Positions 50,554 through 61,960 of a stretch of 64,000 bases of DNA are shown piece after piece. Position 1 is the stretch's first letter, and each line of letters opens with the position of its first letter. The stretch lies in the NCBI RefSeq assembly GCF_026212465.1, contig NC_080056.1, positions 26,183,249 through 26,247,248 of the forward strand, in the 5' to 3' direction. The translations under genes and the position numbers were made by a program. The notes beneath the pieces were generated by a model. The model ran no database searches and was not told the origin of the DNA. It saw only the letters and a program-made list of their open reading frames with translations. The DNA is from Amaranthus tricolor (lineage: Eukaryota > Streptophyta > Magnoliopsida > Caryophyllales > Amaranthaceae).

Positions 50554-52556
50554 AATTTAACACGAAATTTCAAGCATATGAGTAGGATTTTCAATTCTAA
50601 CCACTTCAACACAATAATATATACCAAACAGTGTTGTGTGCCAAGTTTCGTGCAAAACAAACCAAGTTTTGGCTATTTTATGCGCAAAAGAGCCGAAAAT
50701 GCTAAAAAACGCATAAAATCGCAACTTAACAAGTAATTTCTAGCATATGAGTATGACTTTCTATTCTAACCACTTCAACACAAGAATATATACCAAAAAG
50801 TGTTGTGTTCCAAATTTCGTGCAAAAAAACCAAGTTTGAGCTACTTTATGCGTGAAAGTGCCAAAAAAGTTTAAAAACGCATAAAATCGCAACTTAACAC
50901 GTAATTTCTATCATATGACTATGATTTTTAATTCTAACCACTTCCACACAATAATATATATTAAATAGTGTTGTGTGCCAAGTTTCGTGCAAAACAAACC
51001 AAGTTTGAGCTACTTTATGCGCAAAAACTCCAAAAACACTTAAAAACCCATAAAATCGCAACTTAACACGTAATTTCTAGCATATGAGTATGATTTTCAA
51101 TTCTAACCACTTCAACACAATAATAATTATAGAATAGTGTTGCGTGCCAAGTTTCGTGCAAAACAAACCAAGTTCGAGGTACTTTATGCGCAAAAGTGCT
51201 AAAAATGCTTTAAAACCCTTAAAATCGCAAATTAACACGTAATTTCTACCATTTGACTATGATTTTCAATTCTAACCACTTAAACACAATAATATATACC
51301 AAATAGTTTTGTATGCGAAGTTTTGTGCAAAACAAACCAAGTTTGCTACTTTATGCGAAAAACGCCAAAAACGCTTAAAAACTCTTAAAATCGCAATTAA
51401 ACATGTAGATTCTAGCATATGAGTATGATTTTCAATTCTAACCACTTCAACACAATAATACATACCAAATAGTGTTGTGTGCCAAGTTTCGTGCAAAACA
51501 AACCAAGTTTGAGCTACTTTATGCACAAAAGTGCTAAAAACGCTTAAAAACCCATAAAATCGCAACTTAACACGTAATTTCTCGCATATGAGTATGATTT
51601 TAAATTCTAACCACTTCAACACAATAATATATACAGAATAGTGTTGCGTGCCAAGTTTCGTGCAAAACAAACCAAGTTACATTATTCGCAAAAGTGCTAA
51701 AAATGCTTTAAAACCCTTATAATCGCTACTTAACACGTAATTTCAAGCATTTGACTATGATTTTAAATTCTACCCACTTAATCACAATAATATATACCAA
51801 ATAGTTTTGTGTGCCAAGTTCCGTGCAAAACAAACCAAGTTTGCAACTTTATGCGAAAAACGCCAAAAACGCTTAAAAACTCTTAAAATCGCAATTTAAA
51901 ACGTAATTTCAAGCATATGAGTATTATTTTAAATTCTAACCACTTCAACACAATAATACATACCAAATAGTGTTGTGTGCCAAGTTTGGTGCAAAACAAA
52001 CCAAGTTTGGGCTACTTTATGCGCAAAAACGCCAAAAACACTTAAAAACCCATAAAATCGCAACTTAACACGTAATTTCTAGCATATGAGTATCATTTTC
52101 AATTCTAACCACTTCAACACAATAATATATACAGAATAGTGTTGCGTTTTAAGTTTCGTGCAAAACAAACCAAGTTTGAGCTACCTTATGCGCAAAAGTG
52201 CTAAAAATGCTTTAAAACCCTTAAAATCGCAACTTAACACGTAATTTCTAGCATTTGACTATGATTTTCAATTCTAACCAATTAAAAACAATAATATATA
52301 CCAAATAGTTTTGTGTGCCAAGTTTCGTGCAAAACAAACCAAGTTTTAGCTATTTTATGTGCAAAAGTGCCAAAAATGCTTAAAAACCTTTAAAATCGCA
52401 ACTTAACACGTAATTTCTAGCATTTGACAATGATTTTCAATTCTACCCACTTAATCACAATAATATATACCAAATAGTTTTGTGTGCCAAGTTCCGTGCA
52501 AAAGAAACCAAGCTTGCAACTTTATGCGAAAAACGCTTAAAAACTCTTAAAATCGC
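50554..52556 (-). repeat. HOR unit, 12-mer
   Basis: k1-k12, 2,003 bp. k5 reads tatgcgaagttttgtgc. k6 ends with tttctcgcatatgag at the k6/k7 boundary. k12 lacks about 9 bp (gcgaaaaacgcttaaaa near 52526). The first half repeats at about +9.39 kb. Confidence 0.86.
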
Positions 52557-55244
52557 AATTTAACACGAAATTTCTAGCATATGAGTGGGATTTTCAATTC
52601 TAACCACTTCAACACAATAATATATACCAAACAGTGTTGTGTGCCAAGTTTCGTGCAAAACAAACCAAGTTTTGGCTATTTTATGCGCAAAAGAGCCGAA
52701 AATGCTAAGAAACGCATAAAATCGCAACTTAACAAGTAATTTCTAGCATATGAGTATGATTTTCTATTCTAACCACTTCAACACAAGAATATATACCAAA
52801 TAGTGTTGTGTTCCAAATTTCGTGCAAAAAAAAACCAAGTTTGAGCTACTTTATGCGAGAAAGTGCCAAAAAAGTTTTAAAACGCATAAAATCGCAACTT
52901 AACACGTAATTTCTATCATATGACTATGATTTTTAATTCTAACCACTTCCACACAATAATATATATTAAATAGTGTTATGTGCCAAGTTTCGTGTAAAAC
53001 AAACCAAGTTTGAGCTACTTTATAGACAAAAACGCCAAAAACACTTAAAAACCCATAAAATCGCAACTTAACACGTAATTTCTAGCATATGAGTATGATT
53101 TTCAATTCTAACCACTTCAACACAATAATATATACAGAATAGTGTTGCGTGCCAAGTTTCGTGCAAAACAAACCAAGTTCGAGCTACTTTATGCGCAAAA
53201 GTGCTAAAAATGCTTTAAAACCCTTAAAATCGCAAATTAACACGTAATTTCTACCATTTGACTATGATTTTCAATTCTAACCACTTAAACACAATAATAT
53301 ATACCAAATAATTTTGTATGCGAAGTTTTGTGCAAAACAAACCAAGTTTGCTACTTTATGCGAAAAAACGCCAAAAACGCTTAAAAACTCTTAAAATCGC
53401 AATTTAACATGTAGATTCTAGCATATGAGTATGATTTTCAATTCTAACCACTTCAACACAATAATACATACCAAATAGTGTTGTGTGCCAAGTTTCGTGC
53501 AAAACAAACCAAGTTTGAGCTACTTTATGCACAAAAGTGCTAAAAACGCTTAAAAACCCATAAAATCGCAACTTAACACGTAATTTCTAGCATATGAGTA
53601 TGATTTTAAATTCTAACCACTTCAACACAATAATATATACAGAATAGTGTTGCGTGCCAAGTTTCGTGCAAAACAAACCAAGTTACATTATTCGCAAAAG
53701 TGCTAAAAATGCTTTAAAACCCTTAAAATCGCTACTTAACACGTAATTTCAAGCATTTGACTATGATTTTAAATTCTACGCACTTAATCACAATAATATA
53801 TACTAAATAGTTTTGTGTGCCAAGTTCCGTGCAAAACAAACCAAGTTTGCAACTTCATGCGAAAAACGCCAAAAACGCTTAAAAACTCTTAAAATCGCAA
53901 TTTAACACGTAATTTCAAGCATATGAGTATGATTTTAAATTCTAACCACTTCAACACAATAATACATACCAAATAGTGTTGTGTGCCAAGTTTGGTGCAA
54001 AACAAACCAAGTTTCGGCTACTTTATGCGCAAAAACGCCAAAAACACTTAAAAACCCATAAAATCGCAACTTAACACGTAATTTCTAGCATATGAGTATG
54101 ATTTTCAATTCTAACCACTTCAACACAATAATATATACAGAATAGTGTTGCGTTTTAAGTTTCGTGCAAAACAAACCAAGTTTGAGCTACTTTATGCGCA
54201 AAAGTGCTAAAAATGCTTTAAAACCCTTAAAATTGCAACTTAACACGTAATTTCTAGCATTTGACTATGATTTTCAATTCTAACCAATTAAAAACAATAA
54301 TATATACCAAATAGTTTTGTGTGTCAAGTTTCGTGCAAAACAAACCAAGTTTTAGCTATTTTATGCGCAAAACTGCCAAAAATGCTTAAAAACCTTTAAA
54401 ATCGCAACTTAACACGTAATTTCTAGCATTTGACAATGATTTTCAATTCTACCCAATTAATCACAATAATATATACCAAATAGTTTTGTGTGCCAAGTTC
54501 CGTGCAAAACAAACCAAGTTTGCAACTTTATGCGAAAAACGCCAAAAACGCTTAAAAACTCTTAAAATCGCAATTTAACACGTAATTTCAAGCATATGAG
54601 TATGATTTTAAATTCTAACCACTTCAACACAATAATACATACCAAATAGTGTTGTGTGCCAAGTTTGGTGCAAAACAAACCAAGTTTGGGCTACTTTATG
54701 TGCAAAAACGCCAAAAACACTTAAAAACCCATAAAATCGCAACTTAACACGTAATTTCTAGCATATGAGTATGATTTTCAATTCTAACCACTTCAACACA
54801 ATAATATATACAGAATAGTGTTGCGTTTTAAGTTTCGTGCAAAACAAACCAAGTTTGAGCTACTTTATGGGCAAAAGTGCTAAAAATGCTTTAAAACCCT
54901 TAAAATCGCAACATAACACGTAATTTCTAGCATTTGACTATGATTTTCAATTCTAGCCAATTAAAAACAATAATATATACCAAATAGTTTTGTGTGCCAA
55001 GTTTCGTGCAAAACAAACCAAGTTTTAGCTATTTTATGCGCAAAAGTGCCAAAAACGCTTAAAAACCTTTAAAATCGCAACTTAACACGTAATTTCTAGC
55101 ATTTGACAATGATTTTCAACTCTACCCACTTAATCACAATAATATATACCAAATAGTTTTGTGTGCCAAGTTCCGTGCAAAAGAAACCAAGCTTGCAACT
55201 TTATGCGAAAAACGCCAAAAACGCTTAAAAACTCTTAAAATCGC
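52557..55244 (-). repeat. HOR unit, 16-mer
   Basis: k1-k12 plus k9-k12, 2,688 bp. From about 53.05 kb it matches the next unit at an offset of 2,687 bp, including ctacgcacttaatc, acttcatgcg, gtttcggctac, gtgtcaagtttcg and tctagccaatt. Confidence 0.87.
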
Positions 55245-57931
55245 AATTTAACACGAAATTTCTAGCATATGAGTAGGATTTTCAATTCTAACCACTTCAA
55301 CACAATAATATATACCAAACAGTGTTGTGTGCCATGTTTCGTGCAAAACAAACCAAGTTTTGGCTATTTTATGCGCAAAAGAGCCGAAAATGCTAAAAAA
55401 CGCATAAAATCGCAACTTAACAAGTAATTTCTAGCATATGAGTATGATTTTCTATTCTAACCACTTCAACACAAGAATATATACCAAATAGTGTTGTGTT
55501 CCAAATTTCGTGCAAAAAAAAACCAAGTTTGAGCTACTTTATGCGTGAAAGTGCCAAAAAAGTTTAAAAACGCATAAAATCGCAACTTAACACGTAATTT
55601 CTATCATATGACTATGATTTTTAATTCTAACCACTTCCACACAATAATATATATTAAATAGAGTTGTGTGCCAAGTTTCGTGTAAAACAAACCAAGTTTG
55701 AGCTACTTTATGCGCAAAAACGCCAAAAACACTTAAAAACCCATAAAATCGCAACTTAACACGTAATTTCTAGCATATGAGTATGATTTTCAATTCTAAC
55801 CACTTCAACACAATAATATATACAGAATAGTGTTGCGTGCCAAGTTTCGTGCAAAACAAACCAAGTTCGAGCTACTTTATGCGCAAAAGTGCTAAAAATG
55901 CTTTAAAACCCTTAAAATCGCAAATTAACACGTAATTTCTACGATTTGACTATGATTTTCAATTCTAACCACTTAAACACAATAATATATACCAAATAAT
56001 TTTGTATGCGAAGTTTTGTGCAAAACAAACCAAGTTTGCTACTTTATGCGAAAAACGCCAAAAACGCTTAAAAACTCTTAAAATCGCAATTTAACATGTA
56101 GATTCTAGCATATGAGTATGATTTTCAATTCTAACCACTTCAACACAATAATACATACCAAATAGTGTTGTGTGCCAAGTTTCGTGCAAAACAAACCAAG
56201 TTTGAGCTACTTTATGCACAAAAGTGCTAAAAACGCTTAAAAACCCATAAAATCGCAACTTAACACGTAATTTCTAGCATATGAGTATGATTTTAAATTC
56301 TAACCACTTCAACACAATAATATATACAGAATAGTGTTGCGTGCCAAGTTTCGTGCAAAACAAACCAAGTTACATTATTCGCAAAAGTGCTAAAAATGCT
56401 TTAAAACCCTTAAAATCGCTACTTAACACGTAATTTCAAGCATTTGACTATGATTTTAAATTCTACGCACTTAATCACAATAATATATACTAAATAGTTT
56501 TGTGTGCCAAGTTCCGTGCAAAACAAACCAAGTTTGCAACTTCATGCGAAAAACGCCAAAAACGCTTAAAAACTCTTAAAATCGCAATTTAACACGTAAT
56601 TTCAAGCATATGAGTATGATTTTAAATTCTAACCACTTCAACACAATAATACATACCAAATAGTGTTGTGTGCCAAGTTTGGTGCAAAACAAACCAAGTT
56701 TCGGCTACTTTATGCGCAAAAACGCCAAAAACACTTAAAAACCCATAAAATCGCAACTTAACACGTAATTTCTAGCATATGAGTATGATTTTCAATTCTA
56801 ACCACTTCAACACAATAATATATACAGAATAGTGTTGCGTTTTAAGTTTCGTGCAAAACAAACCAAGTTTGAGCTACTTTATGCGCAAAAGTGCTAAAAA
56901 TGCTTTAAAACCCTTAAAATTGCAACTTAACACGTAATTTCTAGCATTTGACTATGATTTTCAATTCTAACCAATTAAAAACAATAATATATACCAAATA
57001 GTTTTGTGTGTCAAGTTTCGTGCAAAACAAACCAAGTTTTAGCTATTTTATGCGCAAAAGTGCCAAAAATGCTTAAAAACCTTTAAAATCGCAACTTAAC
57101 ACGTAATTTCTAGCATTTGACAATGATTTTCAATTCTACCCAATTAATCACAATAATATATACCAAATAGTTTTGTGTGCCAAGTTCCGTGCAAAACAAA
57201 CCAAGTTTGCAACTTTATGCGAAAAACGCCAAAAACGCTTAAAAACTCTTAAAATCGCAATTTAACACGTAATTTCAAGCATATGAGTATGATTTTAAAT
57301 TCTAACCACTTCAACACAATAATACATACCAAATAGTGTTGTGTGCCAAGTTTGGTGCAAAACAAACCAAGTTTGGGCTACTTTATGTGCAAAAACGCCA
57401 AAAACACTTAAAAACCCATAAAATCGCAACTTAACACGTAATTTCTAGCATATGAGTATGATTTTCAATTCTAACCACTTCAACACAATAATATATACAG
57501 AATAGTGTTGCGTTTTAAGTTTCGTGCAAAACAAACCAAGTTTGAGCTACTTTATGGGCAAAAGTGCTAAAAATGCTTTAAAACCCTTAAAATCGCAACA
57601 TAACACGTAATTTCTAGCATTTGACTATGATTTTCAATTCTAGCCAATTAAAAACAATAATATATACCAAATAGTTTTGTGTGCCAAGTTTCGTGCAAAA
57701 CAAACCAAGTTTTAGCTATTTTATGCGCAAAAGTGCCAAAAACGCTTAAAAACCTTTAAAATCGCAACTTAACACGTAATTTCTAGCATTTGACAATGAT
57801 TTTCAATTCTACCCACTTAATCACAATAATATATACCAAATAGTTTTGTGTGCCAAGTTCCGTGCAAAAGAAACCAAGCTTGCAACTTTATGCGAAAAAC
57901 GCCAAAAACGCTTAAAAACTCTTAAAATCGC
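55245..57931 (-). repeat. HOR unit, 16-mer, tandem duplicate of the previous one
   Basis: Same composition, 2,687 bp. Differences I can see from its neighbour include ctacgatttgac near 55941 and aaaagtgcc where the other has aaaactgcc. Confidence 0.88.
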
Positions 57932-58100
57932 AATTTAACACGAAATTTCTAGCATATGAGTAGGATTTTCAATTCTAACCACTTCAACACAATAATATAT
58001 ACCAAACAGTGTTGTGTGCCATGTTTCGTGCAAAACAAACCAAGTTTTGGCTATTTTATGCGCAAAAGAGCCGAAAATGCTAAAAAACGCATAAAATCGC
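57932..58100 (-). repeat. Monomer k1
   Basis: Diagnostic (plus strand): aacacgaaatttctagc, gagtaggatttt, caaacagtgttg, ttttggctattttatgcgc, gagccgaaaatgc and aaaaaacgca. Reverse complement of an L2-like monomer. Confidence 0.85.
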
Positions 58101-58269
58101 AACTTAACAAGTAATTTCTAGCATATGAGTATGATTTTCTATTCTAACCACTTCAACACAAGAATATATACCAAATAGTGTTGTGTTCCAAATTTCGTGC
58201 AAAAAAAACCAAGTTTGAGCTACTTTATGCGTGAAAGTGCCAAAAAAGTTTAAAAACGCATAAAATCGC
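58101..58269 (-). repeat. Monomer k2
   Basis: Diagnostic: aacaagtaattt, gattttctattc, cacaagaatat, gttgtgttccaaatttcg, gtgcaaaaaaaacc (the c of aaaacaaacc is lost, leaving a variable A run) and tttatgcgtgaaagtgcc. Reverse complement of an L1-like monomer. Confidence 0.85.
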
Positions 58270-58438
58270 AACTTAACACGTAATTTCTATCATATGACTA
58301 TGATTTTTAATTCTAACCACTTCCACACAATAATATATATTAAATAGAGTTGTGTGCCAAGTTTCGTGTAAAACAAACCAAGTTTGAGCTACTTTATGCG
58401 CAAAAACGCCAAAAACACTTAAAAACCCATAAAATCGC
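58270..58438 (-). repeat. Monomer k3
   Basis: Diagnostic: tctatcatatgac, tgatttttaattc, cacttccacac, atatatattaaatag and gccaaaaacacttaaaa. Reverse complement of an L6-like monomer. Confidence 0.83.
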
Positions 58439-58607
58439 AACTTAACACGTAATTTCTAGCATATGAGTATGATTTTCAATTCTAACCACTTCAACACAAT
58501 AATATATACAGAATAGTGTTGCGTGCCAAGTTTCGTGCAAAACAAACCAAGTTCGAGCTACTTTATGCGCAAAAGTGCTAAAAATGCTTTAAAACCCTTT
58601 AAATCGC
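58439..58607 (-). repeat. Monomer k4
   Basis: Diagnostic: tatatacagaatag, gttgcgtgccaag, caagttcgagctac (gaggtac in other copies), and gtgctaaaaatgc. Reverse complement of an L5-like monomer. Confidence 0.83.
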
Positions 58608-58773
58608 AAATTAACACGTAATTTCTACCATTTGACTATGATTTTCAATTCTAACCACTTAAAAACAATAATATATACCAAATAGTTTTGTATGCCAAGT
58701 TTTGTGCAAAACAAACCAAGTTTGCTACTTTATGCGAAAAACGCCAAAAACGCTTAAAAACTCTTAAAATCGC
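58608..58773 (-). repeat. Monomer k5
   Basis: Diagnostic: aaattaacacg, ctaccatttgac, ttttgtatgcc, agtttgctactttatgcg (a 3-bp shortening) and aaaacgccaaaaacgc. Reverse complement of an L4-like monomer. Confidence 0.83.
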
Positions 58774-58942
58774 AATTTAACATGTAGATTCTAGCATATG
58801 AGTATGATTTTCAATTCTAACCACTTCAACACAATAATACATACCAAATAGTGTTGTGTGCCAAGTTTCGTGCAAAACAAACAAAGTTTGAGCTACTTTA
58901 TGCACAAAAGTGCTAAAAACGCTTAAAAACCCATAAAATCGC
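58774..58942 (-). repeat. Monomer k6
   Basis: Diagnostic: aacatgtagattctagc, aatacataccaaatag, tttatgcacaaaagtgc and cttaaaaaccca. Reverse complement of an L3-like monomer. Confidence 0.83.
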
Positions 58943-59105
58943 AACTTAACACGTAATTTCTAGCATATGAGTATGATTTTAAATTCTAACCACTTCAACA
59001 CAATAATATATACAAAATAGTAGGGCGTGCCAAGTTTCGTGCAAAACAAACCAAGTTATATTATTCGCAAAAGTGCTAAAAATGCTTTAAAACCCTTAAA
59101 ATCGC
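58943..59105 (-). repeat. Monomer k7 (short, 163 bp)
   Basis: Diagnostic: tgattttaaattc, tatacaaaatag or tatacagg/gaatag, and ccaagttatattattcgc or ccaagttacattattcgc, where most types have tttgagctactttatgcgc. This lost segment makes it the shortest type. L5-like otherwise. Confidence 0.82.
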
Positions 59106-59271
59106 TACTTAACACGTAATTTCAAGCATTTGACTATGATTTTAAATTCTACCCACTTAATCACAATAATATATACCAAATAGTTTTGTGTGCCAAGTTC
59201 CGTGCAAAACAAACCAAGTTTGCAACTTTATGCGAAAAACGCCAAAAACGCTTAAAAACTCTTAAAATCGC
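59106..59271 (-). repeat. Monomer k8
   Basis: Preceded by aatcgct rather than aatcgca. Diagnostic: ttcaagcatttgac, ttctacccacttaatc (taccaac in others), caagttccgtgc, tttgcaactttatgcg. L4-like. Confidence 0.82.
59235..59267. other. Phased A-tracts (predicted bend), representative copy
   Basis: In k8, A-tracts start at 59235, 59244, 59254 and 59264 (lengths 5, 5, 5, 4), spaced 9-10 bp. Comparable A- or T-tract series occur at the same place in most monomers of both arrays. A-tracts in near-helical phase are known to bend DNA; the bend here is a prediction. Confidence 0.6.
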
Positions 59272-59440
59272 AATTTAACACGTAATTTCAAGCATATGAG
59301 TATGATTTTAAATTCTAACCACTTCAACACAATAATACATACCAAATAGTGTTGTGTGCCAAGTTTGGTGCAAAACAAACCAAGTTTGGGCTACTTTATG
59401 CGCAAAAACGCCAAAAACACTTAAAAACCCATAAAATCGC
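59272..59440 (-). repeat. Monomer k9
   Basis: Diagnostic: aatttcaagcatatgag, aatacataccaaatag, gtttggtgcaaaac, tttgggctactttat and cgccaaaaacac. The start is L3/k6-like and the end is L6/k3-like, so it may itself be an old hybrid. Confidence 0.8.
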
Positions 59441-59609
59441 AACTTAACACGTAATTTCTAGCATATGAGTATCATTTTCAATTCTAACCACTTCAACACA
59501 ATAATATATACAGAATAGTGTTGCGTTTTAAGTTTCGTGCAAAACAAACCAAGTTTGAGCTACTTTATGCGCAAAAGTGCTAAAAATGCTTTAAAACCCT
59601 TAACATCGC
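59441..59609 (-). repeat. Monomer k10
   Basis: Like k4 but with gttgcgttttaagtttcg in place of gttgcgtgccaagtttcg, and tttgagctac instead of ttcgag. L5-like. Confidence 0.82.
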
Positions 59610-59778
59610 AACTTAACACGTAATTTCTAGCATTTGACTATGATTTTAAATTCTAACCAATTAAAAACAATAATATATACCAAATAGTTTTGTGTGCCAA
59701 GTTTCGTGCAAAACAAACCAAGTTTTAGCTATTTTATGCGCAAAAGTGCCAAAAATGCTTAAAAACCTTTAAAATCGC
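59610..59778 (-). repeat. Monomer k11
   Basis: Diagnostic: ctagcatttgac, taaccaattaaaaacaata, ttttagctattttatgcgc and aaaaaccttt. Reverse complement of an L7-like monomer. Confidence 0.82.
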
Positions 59779-59943
59779 AACTTAACACGTAATTTCTAGC
59801 ATTTGACAATGATTTTCAATTCTACCCACTTAATCACAATAATATATACCAAATAGTTTTGTGTGCCAAGTTCCGTGCAAAAGAAACCAAGCTTGCAACT
59901 TTATGCGATAAACGCCAAAAACGCTTAAAAACTTTTAAAATCG
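59779..59943 (-). repeat. Monomer k12
   Basis: Diagnostic: catttgacaatgatt, ctacccacttaatc, gtgcaaaagaaaccaagcttgc (an AAGCTT site, absent from the other types in this unit) and aaaactctt or aaaactttt. L4-like. In the inner k9-k12 block of 16-mers it keeps aaacaaaccaagtttgc. Confidence 0.82.
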
Positions 59944-61960
59944 CAATTTAACACGAAATTTCTAGCATATGAGTAGGATTTTCAATTCTAACCACTTCAA
60001 CACAATAATATATACCAAACAGTGTTGTGTGCCAAGTTTCGTGCAAAACAAACCAAGTTTTGGCTATTTTATGCGCAAAAGAGCCGAAAATGCTAAAAAA
60101 CGCATAAAATCGCAACTTAATAAGTAATTTCTAGCATATGAGTATGACTTTCTATTCTAACCACTTCAACACAAGAATATATACCAAAAAGTGTTGTGTT
60201 CCAAAATTCGTGCAAAAAAAACCAAGTTTGAGCTACTTTATGCGTGAAAGTGTCAAAAAAGTTTAAAAACGCATAAAATCGCAACTTAACACGTAATTTC
60301 TATTATATGACTATGATTTTTAATTCTAACCACTTCCACACAATAATATATATTAAATAGTGTTGTGTGCCAAGTTTCGTGCAAAACAAACCAAGTTTGA
60401 GCTACTTTATGCGCAAAAACGCCAAAAACACTTAAAAACCCATAAAATCGCAACTTAACACGTAATTTCTAGCATATGAGTATGATTTTCAATTCTAACC
60501 ACTTCAACACAATAATAATTATAGAATAGTGTTGCGTGCCAAGTTTCGTGCAAAACAAACCAAGTTCGAGGTACTTTATGCGCAAAAGTGCTAAAAATGC
60601 TTTAAAACCCTTAAAATCGCAAATTAACACGTAATTTCTACCATTTAACTATGATTTTAAATTCTAACCACTTAAACACAATAATATATACCAAATAGTT
60701 TTGTATGCGAAGTTTTGTGCAAAACAAACCAAGTTTGCTACTTTATGCGAAAAACGCCAAAAAACGCTTAAAAACTCTTAAAATCGCAATTTAACATGTA
60801 GATTCTAGCATATGAGTATGATTTTCAATTCTAACCACTTCAACACAATAATACATACCAAATAGTGTTGTGTGCCAAGTTTCGTGCAAAACAAACCAAG
60901 TTTGAGCTACTTTATGCACAAAAGTGCTAAAAACGCTTAAAAACCCATAAAATCGCAACTTAACACGTAATTTCTCGCATATGAGTATGATTTTAAATTC
61001 TAACCACTTCAACACAATAATATATACAGAATAGTGTTGCGTTGCCAAGTTTCGTGCAAAACAAACCAAGTTACATTATTCGCAAAAGTGCTAAAAATGC
61101 TTTAAAACCCTTAAAATCGCTACTTAACACGTAATTTCAAGCATTTGACTATGATTTTAAATTCTACCCACTTAATCACAATAATATATACCAAATAGTT
61201 TTGTGTGCCAAGTTCCGTGCAAAACAAACCAAGTTTGCAACTTTATGCGAAAAACGCCAAAAACGCTTAAAAACTCTTAAAATCGCAATTTAACACGTAA
61301 TTTCAAGCATATGAGTATGATTTTAAATTCTAACCACTTCAACACAATAATACATACCAAATAGTGTTGTGTGCCAAGTTTGGTGCAAAACAAACCAAGT
61401 TTGGGCTACTTTATGCGCAAAAACGCCAAAAAACACTTAAAAACCCATAAAATCGCAACTTAACACGTAATTTCTAGCATATGAGTATGATTTTCAATTC
61501 TAACCACTTCAACACAATTATATATACAGAATAGTGTTGCGTTTTAAGTTTCGTGCAAAACAAACCAAGTTTGAGCTACTTTATGCGCAAAAGTGCTAAA
61601 AATGCTTTAAAACCCTTAAAATTGCAACTTAACACGTAATTTCTAGCATTTGACTATGATTTTCAATTCTAACCAATTAAAAACAATAATATATACCAAA
61701 TAGTTTTGTGTGCCAAGTTTCGTGCAAAACAAACCAAGTTTTAGCTATTTTATGCGCAAAAGTGCCAAAAATGCTTAAAAACCTTTAAAATCGCAACTTA
61801 ACACTTAATTTCTAGCATTTGACAATGATTTTCAATTCTTCCCACTTAATCACAATAATATATACCAAATAGTTTTGTGTGCCAAGTTCCGTGCAAAAGA
61901 AACCAAGCTTGCAACTTTATGCGAAAAACGCCAAAAACGCTTAAAAACTCTTAAAATCGC
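59944..61960 (-). repeat. HOR unit, 12-mer
   Basis: k1-k12, 2,017 bp. k2 has accaaaaagtgttg and gtgtcaaaaaag. k4 has aattatagaatag. k5 has tatgcgaagttttgtgc. The k6/k7 boundary has tttctcgcatatgag. All but gtgtcaaa are shared with the unit at 50554. Confidence 0.86.

Larger units (their letters stand above)
40905..51000 (-). repeat. 10.1-kb segmental tandem duplication, copy 2
   Basis: Same order of units as copy 1: the rest of an 18-/12-mer, then 16-, 4-, 12- and 16-mer. Private variants such as tttatgagcaaaag, tttatgcccaaaag, cgcaaaacacg, ccatgttttag, gcgataaacg and tttaggcac recur in place. The similarity continues to at least 51.25 kb before k5 changes to tatgcgaagttttg, so the right edge is uncertain. 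Confidence 0.8.
57932..59943 (-). repeat. HOR unit, 12-mer (reference copy)
   Basis: A clean k1-k12 unit of 2,012 bp used to define the types. In plus-strand order the monomer lengths are 169, 169, 169, 169, 166, 169, 163, 166, 169, 169, 169 and 165 bp. Confidence 0.9.

Noticed and set aside
51272..51670. Longest open reading frame (132 codons, minus strand)
   Set aside because: It consists entirely of satellite monomers k5-k7 read through, and related frames recur at 60791-61069, 30054-30308 and 21329-21562 with stops at varying places. No start context, domain or codon bias supports a protein.
58190..58215. gtgcaaaacaaacc box as a CENP-B box
   Set aside because: It lacks the TTCG....A..CGGG core.
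59895..59905. AAGCTT and CATATG sites as functional signals
   Set aside because: They are restriction-site-like hexamers produced by the monomer sequence. They are useful as markers (AAGCTT mostly in k12) but there is no evidence of function.
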